Origin: Acidobacteriota bacterium
GTDB taxonomy: Bacteria; Acidobacteriota; Terriglobia; UBA7540
Length of the DNA: 30,390 nt
Assembly (NCBI GenBank): GCA_021827245.1
Contig: JAKAWN010000027.1
Location: 1-30,390 of the forward strand
Reading direction: 5' to 3'
Made by a program: the position numbers and the translations under genes. Below the pieces are notes generated by a model. That model did not search any database. It was not told the origin of the DNA and saw nothing but the letters and a program-made list of their open reading frames with translations. Below, piece after piece: positions 1 to 6,254 of the stretch; the first letter of the stretch is position 1; every line of letters starts with the position of its first letter.

Positions 1-375
1 CTCGTGCGCCGGGCTGAGAGGTTGAGGGGAAGGAGGCGATCCGAGCAGAGACAACCTGAAAACGACGCGGGAGTGTCGACGAGAGCGGACTCCCGCGCCC
101 TGTAAATGGCCCGCAAGGCCTGAAAATCGGGGTAAACCGCTCGAGACAACACCGCAGCCTCCTCCACGGAGCCGCTGTCTCAGCTCGTAAAGCTTCGCAC
201 AACCCTCATCGCCAATCAATCGCGATTCTTGGGTTGATGGCAGGTGTTCGGGGCGAGAAGTTGATGGGAAGGCAAGAGTAAGGCTGACTGGAAGCAGCCT
301 GCATGGGTCAAAAAAATTTCCGAACAACAACCACCACTCTCCTGCAGCGGCTGGAGACCGCGCCGGAAATGTGCG
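1..375. other. Left-edge stretch with no supported gene
   Basis: I see no reading frame here that I can defend. The minus strand has no stop codon in any frame over the first 179 bases, so the start of a minus-strand gene running off the left edge cannot be excluded. The short peptides it gives match no family I recognise and no ribosome site precedes them. The stretch contains a 9-bp inverted repeat listed separately. Confidence 0.5.
66..97. repeat. 9-bp perfect inverted repeat
   Basis: CGCGGGAGT at 66-74 pairs with ACTCCCGCG at 89-97 across a 14-base loop. There is no T tract on either side, so a classical intrinsic terminator is not supported. It could be a structured end of a transcript from outside the window. 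Function unknown. Confidence 0.45.
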
Positions 376-401
376 CCGGGGCAGACGCCTGTCCGCCCCG
401 G
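376..401 (-). terminator. GC-rich hairpin just after the moeZ-like gene
   Basis: CCGGGGC (376-382) pairs with GCCCCGG (395-401). Inside it GAC (384-386) pairs with GTC (391-393) around a four-base GCCT loop, with one A/C mismatch between the two stems. It lies 18 bases past the stop codon of the last gene of the cysteine operon, where a terminator is expected. No run of U follows, so it is either a non-canonical terminator or a 3'-end stabilising hairpin. Confidence 0.4.
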
Positions 402-419
402 GCTTCGCCAGTACATCGA

Positions 420-1589
420 TCAGTAGCTTGGCATCGAAGGATCAACGTCGCGCGCCCATGCCAAGACGCCGCCCTTGAGGTTGTGGATTCTCCGGAAACC
501 AGCTTGCATCAGAAAGTCCACGGCCTTCGCGCTGCGCACGCCGGAGCGGCAAAGCACAACAATCTCGTCTGCCGTGTTCAGCTCGTGCATGCGTTTCGGA
601 ACCTCACCGAGCGGAATCAGCTTCGAGCCGGGAATGTTGCAGATTTCGTACTCGTGCGGCTCACGAACATCGACCAGAACGAATGGCTTGTTTTCGCCCA
701 TCATCTGCTTTACTTCCGTCGCTGTGACTTCTGGAACATTGGTATCGGGCACATATTCTTCGCCCCGGATACCGCAGAACTCTTCGTAGTCAATCAGCTT
801 GGTGATGGTCGGATGCTCTCCGCAGACCGGGCACTCCGGATTCTTGCGTAACTTGAGCTCCCGGAACTTGAGATGGAGCGCATCAAAAAGCAGCAGACGG
901 CCGATCAACGGCTGGCCCTTGCCAAGAATCAGCTTGATGACCTCGAGCGCCTGCAGCGAGCCGACAATGCCGGGCAGTACGCCCAGCACGCCTCCCTCGG
1001 CGCAACTCGGAACCAGTCCCGGCGGAGGCGGCTCCGGATAGAGGCAGCGATAGCACGGGCCTTCAGGAGCGTGGAAAACAGAAGCCTGCCCTTCGAACCG
1101 GAAGATACTGCCATAGACGTTAGGCTTGCCCAGCAGCACGCAGGCATCATTCACCAGGTACCGCGTGGGGAAATTGTCCGTGCCGTCGGCGACAATGTCA
1201 TAGTCGCGGAAGATGTCGAGCGCGTTCTCAGAAGTGAGGCGCGTCTCATAAGGAATCACTTCTACATTCGGGTTAATGTCACGGATCGTATCGCGCGCAG
1301 ATTCCAGCTTGGGCCGCCCCACGTCGTCCGTATCGTGAATGATCTGCCGCTGCAGGTTGGTGAAATCGACCACATCAAAATCCACTATTCCCAGCGTGCC
1401 CACGCCCGCTGCAGCCAGATAAAGAGCGAGCGGCGTGCCCAGCCCTCCGGCGCCGATGCAAAGCACCTTGGCCTGCTTCAGCTTGAGCTGGCCTTCCATG
1501 GCGACTTCCGGCATGATGAGATGCCGGCTATAACGAAGAATTTCGTCATTGCTTAGTTGCTCTGTTGGAGCTGATGTCAATATTCCCAT
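420..1589 (-). CDS. moeZ: MoeZ/ThiF-type sulfur-carrier adenylyltransferase with C-terminal rhodanese domain
   Basis: This E1-like enzyme should adenylate the C-terminal glycine of the neighbouring ubiquitin-like carrier and then place sulfur on it as a thiocarboxylate. Using the ATG at 1589 (389 residues), the nucleotide-binding loop GAGGLG is at 46-51, the conserved DGTDNF at 135-140, and paired cysteines C179/C182 and C253/C256 look like a structural zinc site. C196 lies in the conserved SCAEGG segment. The rhodanese domain occupies about 285-385 with its persulfide cysteine C347 in the CRSG loop. The architecture matches Mycobacterium tuberculosis MoeZ, which activates CysO. It is the last gene of the operon, about 150 bases after the carrier gene. 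The start is uncertain: the ATG at 1589 has GAGGAG three bases upstream, and an in-frame ATG at 1610 has AGGA at better spacing. Confidence 0.9.
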   Translation of the reverse strand: MGILTSAPTEQLSNDEILRYSRHLIMPEVAMEGQLKLKQAKVLCIGAGGLGTPLALYLAAAGVGTLGIVDFDVVDFTNLQRQIIHDTDDVGRPKLESARDTIRDINPNVEVIPYETRLTSENALDIFRDYDIVADGTDNFPTRYLVNDACVLLGKPNVYGSIFRFEGQASVFHAPEGPCYRCLYPEPPPPGLVPSCAEGGVLGVLPGIVGSLQALEVIKLILGKGQPLIGRLLLFDALHLKFRELKLRKNPECPVCGEHPTITKLIDYEEFCGIRGEEYVPDTNVPEVTATEVKQMMGENKPFVLVDVREPHEYEICNIPGSKLIPLGEVPKRMHELNTADEIVVLCRSGVRSAKAVDFLMQAGFRRIHNLKGGVLAWARDVDPSMPSY

Positions 1590-1739
1590 TTTCTCCTCTT
1601 CGCTTATCATTTCATTCGATTCCTGAACGATGCAAAAGCCACTCAATCCCGAGCCGGAATTGCCACCACTTCTTGCTTTTGCGTAAGATTGCTTAGGTCG
1701 TGGGGTGTGAGCCCGGAACCCCGACTGGCGGGATCCAGG

Positions 1740-2039
1740 CTAGCTACAGATGCAGCGGAACATTGAACCGCCTGCAATGGAGGGGACGATGCTAATCACG
1801 TCAGTTTCGGCCAGAGGGGTCTCGTCCTTCTGCAGGAATCGGATATCCTCATCATTGACGTAAACATTCACAAAGCTGCGAAGCTTACCGTCTTCATTGT
1901 AAAGGTGCTTGCGAAGGTCACGGTATTGCGATGTCAGGCCCGCCAGCGCCTCGCCAACGGTCTTGGCCTCAATTTCCACCGAGTCCTTCTTCCCCGTATA
2001 CTGCCGCAGCGGGGTAGGGATAACAACTTTTACGGGCAT
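1740..2039 (-). CDS. cysO: CysO-like ubiquitin-fold sulfur carrier with an eight-residue tail after Gly-Gly
   Basis: A small beta-grasp sulfur carrier of the ThiS/MoaD family. The segments FVNVYVNDEDIRF and SIVPSIAGG follow the CysO pattern closely. The ATG at 2039 is chosen because AGGAG lies five bases upstream and the homologous N-terminus begins there; this gives 99 residues. Known CysO ends at Gly-Gly, and the terminal glycine carries the thiocarboxylate used by CysM. Here eight residues, SMFRCICS, follow G90-G91 before the TAG stop. The protein must therefore be trimmed before activation, or the tail has another role. The JAMM peptidase encoded just upstream is the obvious trimming enzyme. 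The tail holds two cysteines. Sequencing error is possible but the reading frame is clean through the domain. Confidence 0.9.
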   Translation of the reverse strand: MPVKVVIPTPLRQYTGKKDSVEIEAKTVGEALAGLTSQYRDLRKHLYNEDGKLRSFVNVYVNDEDIRFLQKDETPLAETDVISIVPSIAGGSMFRCICS

Positions 2040-2133
2040 TCTTTCTCCTCGACTCAATGCACCCGAGCGGGAATGTCTATTATACCCCAACATGCCCCTT
2101 TTGCCCCTATGTTCCTTAGATGAACACCAAAGG

Positions 2134-2601
2134 CTAAAGTTTCAACGCTTCGGGCTCAAACTGCGACCGGTCTTCCGAGAGCACCCACGAGGCCACCTCT
2201 CTCGCCTCACCTTGCTCAACTGAAAGAATGATATAAGAATACCATGGCCAGGCATGTTCCCGATCATAATTCGACGGTCGGGCAGGATGATCCGGGTGGG
2301 AATGGTAATACCCCAGAACGTCCAGTCCCCTTGCACGCGCTTCCTTTTCCACCCGCAATTGCTCCAGTGGGTCAATCAGAAACCGGTTCCTTTCAGATTC
2401 CCGGCCAGGATCTACGAGCGGCAGCAGCTCCTGGGCCCGCGCGGAATCATGGCGGAGATTTCTGAGGGGCACCACCTGAGAAACTTCCTTGGCAACCCCA
2501 TCCGCGATCCCAAGCAGCATTCCACAGCATTCGTTCGGATATTCGCGCGCACCGTGAGAGCGAATGCTATCCAGCAACTCGGCTTTGAATTGTATCGTCA
2601 T
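2134..2601 (-). CDS. mec: JAMM/MPN+ zinc metallopeptidase, Mec+-like
   Basis: A Mec+-type peptidase expected to release cysteine from the CysO-cysteine adduct. With the ATG at 2601 (155 residues) the JAMM residues are all present: E24 in the PNECCG segment, H100 and H102 in HSHP, S110 and D113 in the PARPSNYD stretch. In Mycobacterium tuberculosis Mec+ hydrolyses the bond between the carrier glycine and the new cysteine. Here it may also remove the carrier's C-terminal tail, as JAMM peptidases do for the QbsE and HcyS carriers. Start choice: a longer frame begins at an ATG at 2700 that overlaps the stop of the upstream synthase gene as TAATG. The extra 33 residues do not resemble the family, so I prefer 2601, where a weak GGTGAG precedes the ATG. 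Translational coupling through the 2700 ATG remains possible. Confidence 0.88.
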   Translation of the reverse strand: MTIQFKAELLDSIRSHGAREYPNECCGMLLGIADGVAKEVSQVVPLRNLRHDSARAQELLPLVDPGRESERNRFLIDPLEQLRVEKEARARGLDVLGYYHSHPDHPARPSNYDREHAWPWYSYIILSVEQGEAREVASWVLSEDRSQFEPEALKL

Positions 2602-2699
2602 CGACTCACCGCACGATGCAGAAACATTCCTCGAAAAACACAGTGTTTCCCTTGCCGGCGAGAATGGCAACTTTAGCCGGAGCCCCGCAACGGCTGGCA

Positions 2700-3659
2700 T
2701 TACGAACCTGCCGAAATATCGTCCCAGAAGCGCTCACTGAGATATTTGTCGCCGCTGTCGGGGAGAATCGTAACGATTACCCCGCGGCCCACCTGCTTTG
2801 CCACGTTGAGAGCCGCCACCACGGCCGCTCCGGCCGAAACTCCCACCAGCAACCCCTCCTCGCGGGCTAGGCGCAGAATCATGGCATAGGCATCTTCTGT
2901 AGAGACTTCCATATTCTGGTCAGCGATCGAAGAATCATAAACGCCGGGAATAATTGAGGAGGGCATATGCTTCAGTCCCTCCAGGCCGTGAAAAGGAGAA
3001 TCCGGCTGAAAGGAAACACAGCAAACGTCGGGATTGAACTCCTTCAGCCGCCGCGCCGTGCCCACAAAGGTTCCGCTTGTGCCCAGACCCGCGACGAAAT
3101 GCGTGACCCTTCCGTCGGTCTGCTCGAAGATCTCCGGCCCGGTTGTCTGATAATGCGCTCTCCAATTAGCAGGATTGTTGTACTGATTGGCGTAAAAATA
3201 GGTTTCAGGCTCCCTGGCGGCTAGTTCTCGAACCGTGCGAATAGCACCGTCGGATCCCTCCAGAGGGTCCGTATAAGCGATCTCGGCGCCGTAGGCGTGC
3301 AGTATGCGCTTGCGCTCAGGGCTTACGTTGGACGGCATAAAGAGCTTCACGCGATATCCTCGAGCAGCACCAATCATCGCGTAAGCAATTCCTGTATTTC
3401 CTGAAGTCGAATCGAGGAGAATTTTCCCGGGCGTCAACGTGCCTGCCCGCTCCGCTTGCTGAACGATGTTCCAGGCGGCCCGGTCCTTGACAGACCCGCC
3501 TGGGTTGGCCCACTCGGCTTTCGCCAGAAGTTCCACCCCAGGGAACTCTGCCGAGACCTTACGCAAGCGCAGCATCGGCGTGTTTCCGATCAGAGATAAG
3601 ACGTCAGTTGCACGCTTCAAATCAGGCAGCACAACCGCCTCTTTTGGTCCTAATGACAT
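2700..3659 (-). CDS. cysM: Cysteine synthase, CysM type (PLP fold type II)
   Basis: A PLP-dependent cysteine synthase of 319 residues. The PLP lysine is K58 in GGSVKDR, the substrate-binding loop TSGNTG is near 84-89, and the phosphate-binding GLGTSGT loop is near 191-197. It is the first gene of the operon with the JAMM peptidase, carrier and MoeZ, so the sulfur donor is probably the carrier thiocarboxylate rather than free sulfide. In M. tuberculosis CysM, an arginine (Arg220) selects O-phosphoserine. By my hand alignment that position falls in QPDSPFHG and is not arginine, so whether the acceptor is O-phosphoserine or O-acetylserine is open. The ATG at 3659 is preceded by GAAGGG at nine-base spacing. 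A strong promoter lies directly upstream. Confidence 0.92.
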   Translation of the reverse strand: MSLGPKEAVVLPDLKRATDVLSLIGNTPMLRLRKVSAEFPGVELLAKAEWANPGGSVKDRAAWNIVQQAERAGTLTPGKILLDSTSGNTGIAYAMIGAARGYRVKLFMPSNVSPERKRILHAYGAEIAYTDPLEGSDGAIRTVRELAAREPETYFYANQYNNPANWRAHYQTTGPEIFEQTDGRVTHFVAGLGTSGTFVGTARRLKEFNPDVCCVSFQPDSPFHGLEGLKHMPSSIIPGVYDSSIADQNMEVSTEDAYAMILRLAREEGLLVGVSAGAAVVAALNVAKQVGRGVIVTILPDSGDKYLSERFWDDISAGS

Positions 3660-3677
3660 AAAGTTAAGCCCTTCAGG

Positions 3678-3707
3678 ATTTTAGGGGGTAGCAGCGTGAG
3701 GTGTCAA
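3678..3707 (-). promoter_or_regulatory. Sigma-70-type promoter of the cysteine operon
   Basis: On the minus strand TTGACA (3707-3702) is followed after 18 bases by TAAAAT (3683-3678). Transcription would start near 3671, only about a dozen bases before the cysM ATG, so the leader is very short. The -35 box overlaps the 3' end of the upstream kinase gene, which separates that gene's transcription from the operon. Confidence 0.65.
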
Positions 3708-4315
3708 CAGCGCGATCCCTGATCTTTGGAGGGAACCCGGGGATGGCGATGGCTCGTTGCGGCCATGTTGTTGGCAACCGGATTGATCGGACGATAAAGA
3801 ATATCCACTCTTACGCTATTCAAATCTTCCTCATCCAATTCGACGATACTGTCAAAACCTTCAGACTCGACAGAACTGCTCGCCCGCTTGAAAAGCTCAT
3901 ATTGGTCCTCAATGGCTCCCCGCCCAACGGAACGCTCACGTGCACGATCCCGCTCAAGGCACTTCTCAAGAGAGACCTTAAAGAGAAAAAGCTCTGTACG
4001 GACTCGGTACTTCCGGCCCAGGTCCAGCAGAGACTTCCGTGCCCCAAAAGTTAGCGCAGTCGAATCGACAACACACAAGCGGTTGATGGAAAGACGTTGA
4101 CCAATAAGAAAATTTACAAGAGCGAATGTTTGCTGATGGTAACGTTGGTCCTTTTCGTCATCGCACACCAGACTCCGGCAAAAATCCGAGGAAATAATGT
4201 GAGTAGGCCGAAAATGCCGGACAGCAAATGTCGATTTTCCACATGCCGCTGGGCCACATAACACTATCACCGAAGGTCGAAGTACTCGAATGATCCGTTC
4301 CTCCGTCGAACCCAT
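3704..4315 (-). CDS. Stand-alone P-loop polynucleotide kinase-like protein (Pnkp kinase domain family)
   Basis: A 203-residue P-loop phosphotransferase. The Walker A loop GPAACGKST is at 21-29, followed by the IISSD segment, then VVDST, and a RDRARERSVGR basic stretch that fits the lid. This order matches the N-terminal 5'-OH polynucleotide kinase domain of bacterial Pnkp, which phosphorylates 5'-hydroxyl RNA or DNA ends. The phosphatase and ligase-like domains of full Pnkp are absent, so this is a kinase-only protein. The substrate is inferred and could be another small molecule, since AAA_33-type kinases are diverse. The ATG at 4315 has GAGG six bases upstream; an in-frame TTG at 4321 lacks this. 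No Hen1 or RNA ligase gene is nearby. Confidence 0.75.
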   Translation of the reverse strand: MGSTEERIIRVLRPSVIVLCGPAACGKSTFAVRHFRPTHIISSDFCRSLVCDDEKDQRYHQQTFALVNFLIGQRLSINRLCVVDSTALTFGARKSLLDLGRKYRVRTELFLFKVSLEKCLERDRARERSVGRGAIEDQYELFKRASSSVESEGFDSIVELDEEDLNSVRVDILYRPINPVANNMAATSHRHPRVPSKDQGSRC

Positions 4316-4490
4316 GGCCAACCTCGAACGGACATCCTTGCTTTATGATTAACTTCCTGACGTGGAGTTCTTCCATCTCCCCAGCATCTATCCTTATGAT
4401 TTACAAAACGCCTCTAAAGCCAATACTACACCTAAAATGACGGATTGCAAGCTAGCTTGATTACAGGCGATGCAGGGGACATATCAACAC

Positions 4491-5870
4491 TTATTCGTAG
4501 CGAATGAAACCCGGATTTAGTACGCCATGGGGGTCGAATGCTTTCTTTGATTTCACCACCTCGGCCCACTTCCCGCCATAGTGGGACTTCCATTGCGTGG
4601 CGTCAAAGGAGACCCACCCAGAAAGGTACCTTTTCCCGCCCATCATCATCGCCCCCTGGCTGGCCGTGCTCAGCCGTGGAAGTACTTCGTCGACAAAGCG
4701 AAGAGGAACAGCAGGCAGAATGCCAAAACCCATCAGGTATTCACTCGAAGGGCGCATGAACAAGGGAACAGAAGAGGCGTTGCCCCGGGCTGGCCACAGC
4801 AGGATATGCCCGCCCGCGATCGCTTGCGGGGGCATATTCTTCAGCACTTGCCCGATATAAAGCGGCGTGGTTTCCCAAGGTAAGACACATTCCATCCAGG
4901 GATGCGCATACTGCCAGAAACCGGCACGCTTCCAGATAGCAAACAGGGGATCGAGTCTCCCAAAGAAGTCGGTGATGTTCCCTTCCTCGGTGTGGACGTG
5001 TTTGTAAAACCTGAGTCCGGCCAGCTTGTCGTCGCCTGCAGCGCTGACTTTTCCGTCGATCTCAATTGTGGCATGCAAGGGATAGAACCACTCGGCGAAC
5101 GCCTGGCGGCTGTCTCCAACCTGCTTGAATCCCTGGGGACACGGAGCACACCACGCTTCGAGGTAATCGAACCTTTCGTCTGACATCACGGTTTTCAGAT
5201 CCTCAAGTAGAACCGGCAAGTCGTCATAAAGCAGGTAGTACGAACGAAAGCGTGGCAGGTGAGATCGAATCTTCAAGCTGCCGCCCGTAATCACGCCGAA
5301 CTGTCCCATGCCCGCTCTCACCGCATCGAACAGGTTCTTGTTCCGCTGATTCGAGCAACGAACAATTTCTCCTTCGCCCGTCACGACCTCCAGTTCGAGG
5401 CAGTTGTCAGCCTGCGTCCCATATCTCCAGGAGGCAACTCCCAACCCGCCGCTTGAAAGCGTCCCACCGATCGTCACATCAAGGTTGTTCGTTAGAACTG
5501 GTGGCGACAACTGCTGAGCAGAAAGATGCCGCACGAGGTCCCGCCATTTCAGGCCCGTCTGGCAGGTGATGTATCCTTTGCTCGGATTAACCTCCCCAAC
5601 TGCGTTCAGCGAAGTCATATCCAGAACGATCTGTTCAGAGAGGGATTGCCCGGTCTGGGAATGCCCTCCGCCACGGGTTGAAACCGAAAGGCCATTGCGG
5701 ACCGCAAATTTGATGACGTTCGCAACGTCCTCACTCGACTCAGGCCGAACCACCGCGACCGGTTTCCGCACAATGATACGGCCGAAGTCTGTGGACACAG
5801 CTTCACGCGATGCATCATCCAAGAGAACCTGTCCACTGACTTCACGAGCCAGATCGGCACTCCAGTTCAT
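4491..5870 (-). CDS. FAD-linked oxidase resembling cytokinin dehydrogenase
   Basis: A PCMH/VAO-fold flavoprotein of 459 residues. The FAD domain has the RGGGHS motif with H70, which is the histidine that carries covalent FAD in the cytokinin dehydrogenase and berberine-bridge families. Further on come GGTLSSGG, LELEVVTGEGE and GMGQFGVIT, then FDYLEAW and AHPWMECVLPW, in the order and spacing of plant cytokinin dehydrogenases, which end near FDP...L.PG as this protein does. Cytokinin dehydrogenases cleave the isoprenoid side chain of adenine cytokinins; a bacterial homologue (Fas5) is known in Rhodococcus fascians. No signal peptide is seen. ATG at 5870 has AGGAGG seven bases upstream; the GTG at 5873 is too close. 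The gene appears to be transcribed alone. Another alcohol or amine substrate is possible. Confidence 0.8.
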   Translation of the reverse strand: MNWSADLAREVSGQVLLDDASREAVSTDFGRIIVRKPVAVVRPESSEDVANVIKFAVRNGLSVSTRGGGHSQTGQSLSEQIVLDMTSLNAVGEVNPSKGYITCQTGLKWRDLVRHLSAQQLSPPVLTNNLDVTIGGTLSSGGLGVASWRYGTQADNCLELEVVTGEGEIVRCSNQRNKNLFDAVRAGMGQFGVITGGSLKIRSHLPRFRSYYLLYDDLPVLLEDLKTVMSDERFDYLEAWCAPCPQGFKQVGDSRQAFAEWFYPLHATIEIDGKVSAAGDDKLAGLRFYKHVHTEEGNITDFFGRLDPLFAIWKRAGFWQYAHPWMECVLPWETTPLYIGQVLKNMPPQAIAGGHILLWPARGNASSVPLFMRPSSEYLMGFGILPAVPLRFVDEVLPRLSTASQGAMMMGGKRYLSGWVSFDATQWKSHYGGKWAEVVKSKKAFDPHGVLNPGFIRYE

Positions 5871-6254
5871 CACTCAACCTCCTGAAGATATTCCAAAGAA
5901 TTTTCCAACAAAGGATTGTGCCGCCCAATTCTTGAAACTACCACAGAGGGCATATAACCCACAATGCTCGCCTGCCCGGCGAACTGAGCCGAAACCCCGG
6001 ACAATTAGCGTCGCACAGGCAGGAGCACAACTGAAACGGATCATCGAATACTGGTGGCTCGGAAATGGCGGACGTATTGCCGTATGGTACAGTAAAGTTT
6101 GGGATTTTCTCCATGATGCAAACCCCCGCGTCAGCGGAAGGATGACGCAGCTAAAGGTAGGAACTTGTTTTGCTTGTTTGTCATCATGTAAGATTTCCCG
6201 TTACAAGCATCTGCGGCTGAGAAGAGAGCGAAACGACCTGCGGGAGGTGTGAAA
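5871..6254. other. Divergent intergenic region between the oxidase and the dehydrogenase cluster
   Basis: About 380 bases without a supported gene. Near the right end there is a candidate promoter for the E3 gene (6165-6194) and a 6-bp inverted repeat, GCGTCA at 6128-6133 with TGACGC at 6143-6148, just upstream of it. I found no convincing promoter for the leftward oxidase gene, and no tRNA or known riboswitch pattern. Confidence 0.5.
6165..6194 (+). promoter_or_regulatory. Candidate promoter of the lpd-lipB-pdh cluster
   Basis: TTGTTT (6165-6170) is followed after 18 bases by TAAGAT (6189-6194). This would start transcription near 6201, about 54 bases before the E3 start codon. The -35 box is a partial match, so this is only a candidate. 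Confidence 0.35.

Noticed and set aside
1..167. Open minus-strand frame from a GTG at 167 running off the left edge
   Set aside because: No ribosome site and no family resemblance; lack of stops is expected in such a GC-rich stretch, and all three minus frames are open there.
303..1556. Long plus-strand frames (303-851 and 873-1556)
   Set aside because: They lie antisense to the moeZ-like gene, whose protein has clear domains; their translations have no recognisable motif.
1690..1730. Bulged GTCG-GGGG/CCCC-GAC hairpin between the carrier and moeZ genes
   Set aside because: The pairing is short and bulged; too weak to call a terminator or regulatory site.
2601..2700. N-terminal extension of the JAMM peptidase to the ATG overlapping the cysM stop
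   Set aside because: The added 33 residues do not resemble the family and the domain starts at 2601; the overlap is kept only as a note about possible coupling.
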